A stretch of 64,000 bases of DNA from the NCBI RefSeq assembly GCF_009730915.1, contig NC_052475.1, forward strand, positions 31,681,016 to 31,745,015, written 5' to 3'. Below the pieces are notes generated by a model. That model saw only the letters and a program-made list of their open reading frames with translations. It did not search any database and was not told the DNA's origin. Position numbers and translations under genes: made by a program. Of the stretch, positions 36,901 to 48,600 are shown in pieces; the stretch's first letter is position 1; the number at the start of each line of letters is the position of its first letter. This DNA is from Dioscorea cayenensis subsp. rotundata (Eukaryota > Streptophyta > Magnoliopsida > Dioscoreales > Dioscoreaceae).

Positions 36901-39900
36901 TATTTCTATTTAGAACTGTTGTCTGGATATAAGATGTTTTATCATGACAATTGTTGATGGGATATTTCATCTTTTTTTTTGTGTGTGTGTTCATTTGTGT
37001 GGCCACTTGGGACTTGTTGTTGCTCTTGAACACTCATTTTGAAATTCTGCTTTTTTCATTTATTAGAATTTCAGTGGCTTTTCTATAGTGTTTTGTTGCC
37101 TGTGCCATTCAACTTAGTTTGTCATTTTTGTTAAGTTGCAAAATTTTCTTTATTGCTTGATCTCGAACACTCTTTTTGAAGTTCTGCTTATTTCATTTAC
37201 TAGAGTTTTGGTGTCTTTTCTGTAGTGTTTGTTGCCTGTGCCATTCAACTTAGTTTGTCATTTTTGTTAAGTTGCAAAATTTTCTTTATTGCAGGATGGG
37301 CGCAAGATTCGAGTTGGTGACTCTGCACTTTTTCAATCTGGCAATGCACCACCTTTTATTGGATTAATTCGCTGGTTCAACACAGACAACAAGGAATATC
37401 CCAAGCTAGGTGTAAATTGGCTTTACAGAAAAACAGACATAAAGCTTTCTAAAGGTGTGCTGCTCGAAGCAGCTCCTAACGAAGTCTTTTACTCCTTCCA
37501 TCGTGATGAGATTCCTGCTGCCTCATTGCTTCATCCCTGTAAAGTTGCTTTTCTTCAGAAAGGTGTTGAACTTCCCGCAGGAATTTCTTCATTTGTGTGT
37601 AGGAGAGTATATGATGTTTCCAACAAACGTTTATGGTGGTTGACGGATCAGGATTATATTAATGTATGTGGTATTATGATTTCCATAGATTCATCATGTT
37701 TCAGTGCTATTGATGCTCGTTTTGTAACCATTATGGCTCTATGTTCTTCATCTTATTAGGAGCATCAGGAAGAAGTTGATCAACTACTAGACAAAACTCA
37801 ACTAGAAATGCATGCAGCAGTGCAGTCAGGTGGGCGTTCACCGAAACCGTCAAATGTTTCATCCCCACCACAACAGTTGAAATCAGTTTCAGATGGTGCA
37901 CAGAACAGTGGTACCTCATTCCCCCAACAGGGTAAGAGTAAGAAAAGGGAAAGAAGTGAGACAGAGCCTATCAGAAGGGAGCGTTCCTTGAAAGTGGAAG
38001 ATGTTGATTCTGCTTCATCGAAACTTGACAGCATGATAAAGTCTGAAATTGCAAAAATAACTGAAAAGGGTGGGCTTATGAATATAGAAGCTGTTGAGAA
38101 GCTAGTCCATCTTATGCAGGTGGATAGAGGTGAGAAGAAACTTGATTTGGGTGGACGTGTGTTACTTGCTGATGTCATTTCCTCCACAGAAAAGGATGAC
38201 TGCCTGGGTAGATTTGTGCTACTACGAGGAGTGTCTGTCTTTGATGAATGGCTTCAAGAGGCACACAGGGGGAAAGCTGGTGATGGCAGTAGCCCCAAGG
38301 AAAGTGATAAATCTAGTGAGGAACTTGTCTTGGCTCTACTTCGTGCCCTGGATAAGTTACCTGTCAATCTTAATGCTTTACAAACTTGTAACATTGGTAA
38401 GTCTGTTAATCAATTGCGGGGCCATAAAAATTTGGAGATACAGAAGAAAGCCAGGAGCCTTGTTGAGACTTGGAAAAAGAGAGTTAATGCGGAGATGGCA
38501 AAAATAAATGATGCAAAGTCTGCTAGTTCCTGTCAATCAGTTTCATGGCCAGCAAAGCAGGGATTTACTGAGGTTTCTCATGTGGGAAACAAACGCCCTA
38601 GTTCAATTGAGCTTGTTACAAAAGACCCCACTACTCAACCATCTGCTTGCAAATCCCTACCAAGCAAGCCCAGCCACTTGGATGCTATTACAAAGTCGAG
38701 TCCTGCAATTTCTGGTTCTCCTAAAACATCATCGCAGTCACCTGTTCCATTGTCATGTAGCTCAAAAGATACAGTTACTAAGACAACTGGGAGCATTGGT
38801 ATGCCAGATGTGCCACTTACTGCAGTGAAAGAGGAGAAGAGCAGCAGCTCCAGTCAGTCACAGAACAATAGCCAATCTTGTTCTGGTGATCACCTAAAAA
38901 CAGCGAGTTCATCATATAGAGAGGATACAAGGAATTTGCCAACAGGATCAGTGATTCCTTCTAAGACCTCTGGCAGCACATCTCGCCATAGAAGGTCAAC
39001 TAATGGGCTCATTGGGACATCTACTTCTGGATCTCAAAAAGAAATTAATGTGAAGTCTGGATCACTCAACCGGACAACAATGATGGATAAGGCTGGATTG
39101 ACATGTGAGAGACAGCCTGATTCAACTATAGCAGATCATGGAAATAGCCACAGGTTGATTGTACGGCTGCCTAACCCTGGCCGAAGCCCTGCTCGAAGTG
39201 CCAGTGGAGGTTCTTTTGAGGACTTATCAACAACCGGTAGTAGAGGATCATCTCCGGGCATTGCTGATAGAATTGATCACATTGATCGGACAATGAAGGT
39301 AAATGGTGACACTTGCCAGGCTAATATTTCTGCTTATGCTCACACAGACCCTTGGCATAGTGTTGATTCAAAGGAAGGGATTGCTATTTCTGATGAAGGT
39401 GTGAAACCACATGCTACATATGAGGATAAACCCTGTAAAAATATCGATGAAAATGGGAAGTTTGCAAATGTGTCTAGAACATCTTCATCATTGGGTAATG
39501 AAAAGGAGTTTTCTCCACATAAAACAAAGATGAGAAATTCTTTCAGCTCTATGAATGCATTGATTGAAAGCTGTGAAAATGAGGCCAATGCCTCGTTATC
39601 TGCTGGAGATGTCATTGGGATGAACCTGCTTGCTAGTGTTGCTGCTGGTGAATTACCTAAGAGCGAATTGGTTTCCCCCCCTGAATCTCCAGAAGGTTCA
39701 CCCACGATAAAGGATAATGAAGCTAAACCTAGATTGAAATCTGAAAATCTTCTAGTTCAGAGACATGGCCAAACATCTGAGGATGCAGCTGATGATCCTG
39801 AAATGCATGAGAAAAGTGCTCATTCTCTGTTAGGTACGGATGAGCAACAACATACTGCCAACAGTGCTTCAGGTGACGACAAATCTGTCATAACCTTAAC

Positions 39901-42303
39901 AGAAAATAAACTTGCAGATGAGTGTAATGGAGTATATACTGCTTCCGGTAAGTATTTGCATAATACTTCAAAATTTTCATTTGATATCTGGCATAAAACT
40001 TGATACTGTAGGGGACTGATTGTTATTTTCTCTTGTCTAATGCTCTAGCAGGTGGTAATGATGTAATTAATAGTGATGGAAATCATCAACATGGCGAGGA
40101 AGCGAAAACAACTGGGCAAGTCAACGACAGTTTGACAGATTGTAAAAGTAAGGTAAGGAATCCAGCATTAGATGAAAAGAGGTCGGTAGACTTTGTTGTA
40201 GCAAAGATTGCAGATGATAGAGTACCTGATTTGGCCTGTAATACCTCATGTGATGGATGTGATATCCAAAATGCTGGTGATATCCAAAATGCTGCTTCTG
40301 TTACAAAGCCAGAGAAAATGGATGTTGAAGATTTTACATGTGCTTGTTCCAGTCTAGATGTACCAAACCAGGAACCATTGCGAGGAGGTGAAGTCAGTGC
40401 CTTGACTGAACAGCAACAGCCGCCTCTTATGCCACTTCACTCTGCTGCAATAGATACATGTGGTGATGCATCTGTTTCTTCTGGTGCTGAGAATGTTCAG
40501 TGTCTTGAAAAAAGTGGTGTTTTTAAGGCTGAAAAGTCAAATGGTTCAAAGGGGAGAAATCTGTTTGAGCCAGGTGATACTGAAACAAAGGAACGAATTA
40601 ACCTTCATTCAACTACTGTTGCTCATCCTCGATCAGCTTCCACTGGCAAAGGGCATGAGGATGTGTCAGAAAGGAAGGAGGTAGCTGAACAAAGTCCATC
40701 TGGATCGTCCAAATTTGAAGCATCATCTACTACTCCAGCCCTTGAATCAGAACAATCTGCAAAGTCTACTGGTTCCAAAGTGTCTGGGTCAGATGCTGCT
40801 CGGAGTGAGGAGCAGGCATCTACTGAGGCATCTTTGGCTTTGAATGCTGGTCTGGACTGCACATCTAAAGTTGACTTCGATCTAAATGAGGGATTTCTAG
40901 GAGATGATGGACAGCAAAGTGAGCCTGTTGCCGTGGCCATATCAGTTTCTTCATCGGCGATTAACTTGCCTGGCCTGCCACATTTTGCAGAGTCTTCTAT
41001 GAGAAGTGGTTCGCCTGCCCCAATAACAGTGGCTGCTCCTGCAAAAGGTCCTTTTGTTCCCCCTGAAAACCTTCTAAAAAGTAAGACAGAGCCAGGATGG
41101 AAAGGCTCAGCTGCCACGAGTGCCTTTCGACCGGCAGAGCCTCGAAAGGTTTTAGAGATGCCCCTTAGCACTACTGATGTCCCTTTATCTGCCAACATTG
41201 CTGGTAAACAAATCCGTCCTGCTTTGGATATTGATTTGAATGTCCCTGATGAGAGGGTTCTCGAAGATGTTACCTCTCAGAGCTCTGCCCAGACTACAGG
41301 CTCAGAATCAGGTGGTGTTAGTAATCGCGATGTGCCCATGCGAATGGCTGGAGGACTTGACCTTGATCTCAATAAGATTGATGAAGGTTCAGACAATGGG
41401 ATTTTCTTGGCAAACACTAGCAGAAGATTTGAAGTCCCACCGATGCCTGTAAGGCCATCACAAGCTGGTTTGGCTAATGGAAATGTAAGTAGTTTTAGGG
41501 ACTTTGATCTGAATGGACCAAGCACAGATGAAGCAGGTGCAGAATTTGGAATGCACCATCAACAAGCAAAGAATGTATCTCCAATTGCTAGTCTGCGAAT
41601 GAGCAAAACTGATGTAAACAATACTTCTTCATGGTTTTCCCCTGGTAACTCTTACCCTGCTGTTGCTATTCCTTCATTTCTGCATGACCGAGGTGAGCAT
41701 CCTTTTCCAATAGTTGCAGCTCCAGGCGCACAGAGAATTTCAGGATCAGCTACCAGTAATACTTCATATGGCACTGATATTTATAGACATCCAGGCCTTA
41801 CATCATCCCCTGCCATGGCTTTTTCTCACACATCTTTTTCATATGCTGGGTTTCCTTATGGTTCCAGTTATCCAGTTGCCTCAAACTCTTTTCTGGGTGT
41901 TCCATCCACTTATGGTGATTCTACAGCAGGAGCTGGCCCTTGCTTCCCTACCATTCCTTCTCAGATAATGGGACCAGCTGCATCTCTCTCATCTCATTAC
42001 AACACAAGGCCGCCGTATGTGATAAGCCTTCCAGAAAGCAGTACAAACAGTGGAGCAGAAAGTAGTCGAAAGTGGAGTATTCCGGGTCTTGATCTTAATG
42101 CAGGTCCAGGAAGTGTAGATGTTGATGCCAGAGGTGATAGATTATCATCAGCTCCAAGGCAGCTCTCTATTGCCAGTTCCCAGGCCTTTGTGGAGGAGCA
42201 GTCAAGGATTTTCCCTCTTGCTGGTGGAAGTTTGAAGAGGAAAGAGCCTGAAGGAGGTTGGGATGCAGAGAGATTTGCTTACAAGCATCCCCCATGGCCA
42301 TAA
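33902..42303 (+). CDS. SUO: SUO-type BAH, TFIIS-N and GW-repeat protein
   Basis: Exons: 33902-34033, 37295-37663, 37760-39947, 40052-42303. They join in phase to 4,941 nt, 1,646 aa; Arabidopsis SUO is about 1,600. A BAH domain fills exon 2 (about residues 45-167, RKIRVGDSALF through LWWLTDQDY). A TFIIS N-terminal helical bundle follows at about 298-408 (GRVLLADVISST through LVETWKKRV). The rest is low-complexity Ser-rich sequence with several DLN words (FDLNEGF, LDIDLNVPDE, LDLDLNKIDE, FDLNGPS, LDLNAGPG). Exactly two GW dipeptides were noticed in the C-terminal part, in TEPGWKGS and PEGGWDAE. In Arabidopsis, SUO GW repeats bind AGO1, and SUO promotes translational repression by microRNAs. The same role here is inference. 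Intron 1 is 3.3 kb and its 3' end is duplicated. The start fits the family MHG/MHD-type N-terminus. Confidence 0.92.
37020..37294 (+). repeat. Tandem duplication of the 3' end of SUO intron 1
   Basis: Two ~137-bp copies lie head to tail (GAACACTC at 37028 and 37165; GTGCCATTCAACTTAGTTTG in both). Each contains the same putative branch and pyrimidine region. The second ends TTTATTGCAG and supplies the acceptor at 37294. The first ends TTTATTGCTT and lacks the AG. Confidence 0.85.
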
Positions 42304-43556
42304 AGAGTCTTTGATTTTCAGTATAGACACAAAGGAATCTGGTAATATTCAGTTTCTCTCATTTCTCAGTAATCAAATTGATTTTTGTTTATATATTCTG
42401 CTCATTCTATTTGTACACTTACCAATTTTTATCTCTATTTGCAGGTAAGGATCATTAGGTGGGAGGCCTTTTCCTTACCTTCAGGATATATAAATACACA
42501 CAGGAACCCTACTTATCCTGGTGTTTCACAATGAGGCTGATGATCCAGATCTCTGGGAGAATCCCATACAGTGCTATATCTTTCTGTAAATGCTGAGATG
42601 CTTGAAATGATTTTATGGTTTCAGCTGGTGCCTTTGATTTTGCAATGACATTTTTCACCCCTTCAAAGCTTTGGGCTTCAAGAGGACGGATGGCAAGTTG
42701 TGAGGCCGCCGATGTAATTTTAATGTGCTGAGCTTTTTTTAAGGTTTTCTAAGGCCGCCCCCTACTTCTCTCTTTGGCCTAATCACTCAGATTAGCTTCT
42801 CTTTGTGTAGATATTAACTCTTAGAATCCATCTTGGCCTTGTGTCGCCTGAAATTGGGGGCAAGATTTGCTTGCTATATAGGTTGGATGCTTCAGTTATG
42901 GGGGACTTTCTCAGGCATGAACACATTAAAAGCTTTTATCATGTTCTAAATTTATTTTATATGCACCTTTATAACATTACTCTGAATTTTCCTTGTGAAT
43001 GTCTTTTTGCTAGCAGGTATTTTAATCACAAAGAAACTCCCAGGTATTGTTTTGCTTGCAGAATAGCTGTTTCAGAATACATCATCAGATTTATGTCAGC
43101 AATGTTATGTCTTTATTTCTAAATGATCTGATTATAGTTGCAAGTTTGGCATTTGGGTGTGGCACAAAGTATAATGGTTATTTCTTCAAATAAGAGTTGG
43201 GGAAGCGCCACTAAAGTGGTCTGCCCAGAAGTCTTTGTTGTGTTTTTGTTTTTGTTTTTTTGCTTCCGTGTTTGTTTTTATGTGTTTATAAAAGGGTGAT
43301 ATGTGTCTTAAAGCAAAATGTAAGAGTTGAGACTTGGGAAGATTTGCATTCGGAGAAAATTCACGTTTGAATCCAAATGCACATTTGGACCACCATCTGG
43401 GTGGAATAGTGATTTGTTACAAGGCAAAGGGGATTAGTAATTTTTTAAGATCATTATAGTTAGTGTATTTCTGTATTTACCAATTCATTGATAATTTCTC
43501 AAGTAAATAATGTTATTTGACAATCCTGAAGTGGTGCTCGCTTGTTGCCTTTTAGT

Positions 43557-43558
43557 AA

Positions 43559-43589
<31 letters not shown>

Positions 43590-43590
43590 C
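43557..43590. repeat. (AC)n(AT)n microsatellite
   Basis: About nine AC units followed by about eight AT units. Confidence 0.85.
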
Positions 43591-43696
43591 ATAAAAAAGT
43601 GGGTGAAGCAACCAAAACATTTTATTTTATTTGAATATCTGAATGGTTGATAGTTTTGATCCGAGAATATTTTCTTCATCCTTTGTATTAAATCCA

Positions 43697-44063
43697 ATGT
43701 TATGTTTAGGTGGTCGGTGGGAATGGAATGAAAATGAAACAAGCATTCCAACATAAAAGTTATTTTCACTGCAGGTGGTGATGAGATTTTATTATTAAAA
43801 AAAAAAAAAAAACTTATAGGTTTATAAAATTTTGAATGAAATTGTAATTATTTTTTTGTAAATCTTTTTATTAAAGTTATAATCATATATTAAAATTTAT
43901 AATTAGAGATATATATATTAAAAAATTTAAACATACCAACCCTTCCTAACTTTTCTCATTCCAGTAAAGTTGTCATTCTGTTTTTACACTAGAATGAGAA
44001 TGAACCTTCTATTCCATTCTCCCTATATCATTTAATTAATTTCCGTCTGCCAAACAAAACCTT
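43697..44063. mobile_element. Possible hAT-type MITE
   Basis: The left part reads TGTTTAGG..GGTGGGAATGGAATG. The right part, on the other strand, reads TGTTTGGCAGACGG and later GGAGAATGGAATAG. Such TGTTTGG plus GGAATGGAATG ends are common on plant hAT-type MITEs. The termini are diverged and I could not confirm an 8-bp target duplication. Confidence 0.3.
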
Positions 44064-44630
44064 AGTGGTTTTTTTTCACATTATGATATATTTATTTAAA
44101 AAGTAAATTATTTATTAGTTCGTATGAAAATTTAAATGGACCAATTGGTTGTGTATTTTTAGAAATTCCGAATAAACTTTTGTCTGCCTCTCGCTTGTTT
44201 TTATGGGCTTTCCTAATGAAAAGCTGGAAGCTAAAGGCAGATGTGTACTACAACTCCCAGCAAACACATTATTTCTCTCAGTTGTTTGGTCTTCCTACAG
44301 AAACAATGTTTTCCTCAGTGTGTATTATACTATGTTTGGTTATTATAATCTCATTTTTAATTATTTCAATTAAATCATCATGTGCAACAAATCAAAAAGA
44401 TCATACTTGCAAAGATACATATGCAAACAAACAAAACTCGCAAATTGACGAAAGTTTATTTTTAAATATTTAAACCACTTCAATTAAAACGAAAGAAAAA
44501 CAAATACAAGTAGAATGAGGTGTACAAACTCAACTCAATAAGATAAAAAGAAGAAAGCATGCCGAGTCCTCTAAATGTGGAGCTAGACTTAAAAGACCAA
44601 GAAAAACAACCACCGCCACCATAATAATTA

Positions 44631-44633
<3 letters not shown>

Positions 44634-44665
<32 letters not shown>
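44634..44665. repeat. (TA)n microsatellite
   Basis: About 15 TA units in intergenic DNA. Confidence 0.85.
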
Positions 44666-44672
<7 letters not shown>

Positions 44673-45024
44673 CCCAGTGAACAAAACAGACTAGGCTACA
44701 TAGATAAACCAGTCTATAAAGTTTGGGTTGTAAATTCAGTATTTGGACAAACAAAAATTTGAAAGAAAAGGTAGATACCCGCATCTCATTTTTGAGGGCA
44801 CACCAATTTACATTTCTCCGGTTAAATGTAAAATTATGAATTTGGACACAGAATTATTACTCCATGCTAATTACTGCTCATGCAACACCATCTGCCGCAT
44901 TAATGAATGTCTGTGTCATCATAAACTAACAACTAATCATTTAAAACACATCTCATATCGAGTAACAGGCCACAACACAACCTAAATGTATGTAATAAAA
45001 AAAAATACATATGAATCATGTTTA

Positions 45025-45052
45025 AAAATAAATAAATAAATAAATAAATAAA
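45025..45052. repeat. (AAAT)n microsatellite
   Basis: About seven AAAT units. Confidence 0.8.
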
Positions 45053-45619
45053 GAGGCTAAAAGTTGACTTGAAACCTTAACATTTGAAAAAGTAAGCTTA
45101 AGGATATCACATAATAAATATTTACCCCACCCAGCCTATTCTCCTGTGAAAACAATGTGAGACTATCAACTTGATAAAATTAAAAAGAAGGGGCAAAATG
45201 CAACTTCAAATTCAAGTGAACACACAGAAACTTTTTCAGGCAAAAGGCTTGAAGTCAATAAAATGATAAAAAGATTACAACAAACACAAAGTTGTCATTA
45301 AGACGAATAGAGAACATTACCAATTGAAAGTCACACAATTTTCTCTGCTTTTTGGTGTATCCCCACAGTTGACAGCCTCTTCTGAAGCTAAGAACCAGAC
45401 TCAAGACAGAAAACATCCATGCTCACTTCCCAAGGACGATTTTAACATATTACCAAACTGAACATACAAATTTGAAAATCTCACCTTGGCCTTGGTTAGT
45501 GCAAGCACAGTCAGTCCTTCTTCCCTCTCTACTGTACACTTCTATACTGCCAACAAAAGAAAGAGGCTACTGCAGCATAAAGACACAACACCTCATAAAC
45601 AACGTTAAATATTGATAAT

Positions 45620-48600
45620 TCATCGCTTTCGTCTTTTTGATTCAACCTGCAAAGGGCAACATGAATGTACAGAGTAAATAAAAAAAAATATATGTGACAA
45701 TAATTCCATTACTTGAGCATCTGATATAGCACAAAGTTATGTATATATGCATTAACAGATTTCATATGCATAGATAATAATATTGGGACAAACTACTCAT
45801 CTTTGATCTCTTAACTATATTTCATTTAAACAGATTTGATGAGTGTGTCTTCCAAATATGTAACCACTGAGATGCCGCGAACTATGCATTTGACATGTAT
45901 GCTAACAGATTGAACAATGTGTGGCAAGAACCATACATAGCCTCAAAACAATGCCACCAACATATTTAACCAGTGGATCATTGTTGCAAACTAGATCACT
46001 CATAAGCCATTTTGGATCCTATCACAAAACAATGAAGCACACCAAGATTCAGTATACATCTTGAGTTGGACACTATTGGCTAAAATTTCCTTTCTTCTTT
46101 GTAAATTCCCCAGGCAGGGTCACTTTTTGAGATCTGGGTTTTCAAACATGAAGTTACTAACTAGAGGTTGGCAATGCAACATCTGCCTTTGGTGCAATTC
46201 TCAATTATGTTTTACCACAGAAGTGTAAGCATATATCAACAAGTAAACGGAATTTAGGTCAACTGTAATGATGAAATTGGCCTATGGATTATATCAGAGA
46301 ATTCTGGAAAAGAAATCCAGAAGATTAGCTTAAAACAGGCCCACATTTACAATATTGAACATCAAAATTCTCATGCAAGAGATAGTATATGTGTACATTC
46401 TAAAAATATTTCTACAGTAGTATGCATGGGCTAATATGCAATTTTCAGAAGAAAATGACGCATAAGATCATACAGCTCTTGCCTTGCACGGAATAACTGA
46501 TTTGATGGCTCAAACCAATATTATCAGATACTATTTGAACAAATTGTTATTGTCAGATCAAAAAGCAAAATATAGAACCACTTTTTATTTGTTTTTATAA
46601 GTTTTAACCTTCATAAAGATGAGCAGAATAACAAACTTTGTAGTATCGCTATCACTATTATCAATAGAATGTTGACCCTCCCAACAAGACAAGCTTGATA
46701 TCAAGCTAAGTTAATCACGAACTAGCCTAAGATCGGCTCAATGCAAAATTGAACTGGAGCCAAGCAATCAAGCTTGGTTATTCCAAAGTCAAACAAAGCC
46801 AAGCTTCTTGAACTTGCATTAAGCAAAGGCTGCAGATGGACAAGTATGAAATCTACAACAACAACAAATTTAGTCCCAACTATTTAGAGTCTGCCATATG
46901 GTGTTCTAACAAAAGTTTAACCTGCTAACACAATGACCCTTCTTTTCTCTCATTTGGGCTTGGGATCGGCGGCCATGGCAGAGTTTAACAGATGAAGTCC
47001 CAAATAGTTAAATAAAAGACTTTATCGGATCGCCCACAGGCTACCGAACCACTTATCCAACTGTTGTTTTATTATCGTTATATTTGCAAATTTAAAATGC
47101 ACAACTGTAAACTATATATCAGAAATAAATATAAAACATAATCAAAGCAAGCTTCTTTAGGCAGAGTTTAGTATTTTGGGGGTGATGTTGAAAAGAGATT
47201 CAAGAAATGATCATCAATTGTAACACAAAAAGAACCAAATTTCTGAGAAGTCATTCTCTTTTTCATATATTAGTAGCATTTCCATTTCCTCATTCATTAT
47301 AAACGGAAAACTCTAAATATTATACAAACATACAATCGCTTATCGTACACTAAACAATTCAACATTAAAACCCCACTGATGGTGTTTAGAATTTTCAATG
47401 GCATTCATTAAGTTTATCATATTTAAAATCGAGAATACGAATCTCATTTTAAAAAAAAAACAACCTTAAAAACTTATCCACTAGCCTAACATTTCAAATC
47501 TATAATTTGAAAATACAATAAATAAATAACTAATTTTGGATAACCATAAAAATTATGATATAAATCAATAATATGCAAATAAAATCATAACAAAAACCAA
47601 AAGTTCGATACAAGCAAACATATCAATAAAAACAAACAAAAAATACATTATAATAGATGATAAAAATATAAATATACCAGTCCAAAGAAAGATCTTCATT
47701 GCATAAAAACTTTTCTCTCATTTATTTGAACTAATAGAGTTAGATGAATTTTAATATTTAAGTTTCCAAAATATTATGTTTGGCCCAATGACAACTATTT
47801 GGCGTGATTCTTGCTATATTGGTGTAATGCCCTAAGCCAATCAATATACGCCACGTGGCAAGACAATGCATTCTCACTATCGACATATTATCTCAATACC
47901 ATGTAGCATATATCTGATGGTTTGGTGCAATACACCATATTAGATGTAAAAATTTTCCAACTATATTTGGAACTTTTATTCCATGCTTTTGTGGTTTTGG
48001 AGAACTACACTGTACAAGAAGAATGGCTTTTGAAGAAACTCAAAATTATGAGATAATAATTAACAAGAAAATTCTTGTACATGCCAAACCCTTGGATATG
48101 GCCACGTGACACTGAGCCAATATACAGATAATCCCGCTTCATTTGTATTGCCAAATGACATATATTGATTGGTTTGGTGCATTACACCTTGGTGTACGAA
48201 AGAATGCTTGAGTATGAGAAATATCGGGATATATGCCTATTTATTCACTATGTTTAAAATTAATTATTTTTCTCAAACCTTAACATAAAAGGGATTAGTT
48301 TAAATTTTATTAGGATTAAAAGGACAATTGTTCTTCTCAAAACTCTTTTTTTTTATGTTAGATAAATTCAAATTATACTTCAAAAAGTATACAATTGAAT
48401 ATCTATAAATACACCCACAAAACAAAATCATTTTCTTACAAATCATAAAAATAAGATTTGCCCATATACCTTACTAACCTGTATATAAAGCTATAAGCAA
48501 ATACCATATATTGACCATAAAGATAGATAAACTAATATTAATGGTTTGATTGTCATAATAATAAATGGCTTTACCAAAGCTTAGGTCTGCTTTGAGGTCT

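Larger units (their letters stand above)
42304..45619. other. Convergent intergenic region between SUO and EBS
   Basis: SUO 3' UTR (to roughly 42,850; possibly with a small UTR intron ending at the TTGCAG at 42,440-42,445), then AT-rich DNA with microsatellites and a possible MITE at 43,697-44,063. No other coding gene is supported. Confidence 0.5.

Noticed and set aside
40623..41198. 191-codon open frame antisense to SUO exon 4
   Set aside because: A shadow of the long low-complexity exon; no family resemblance.
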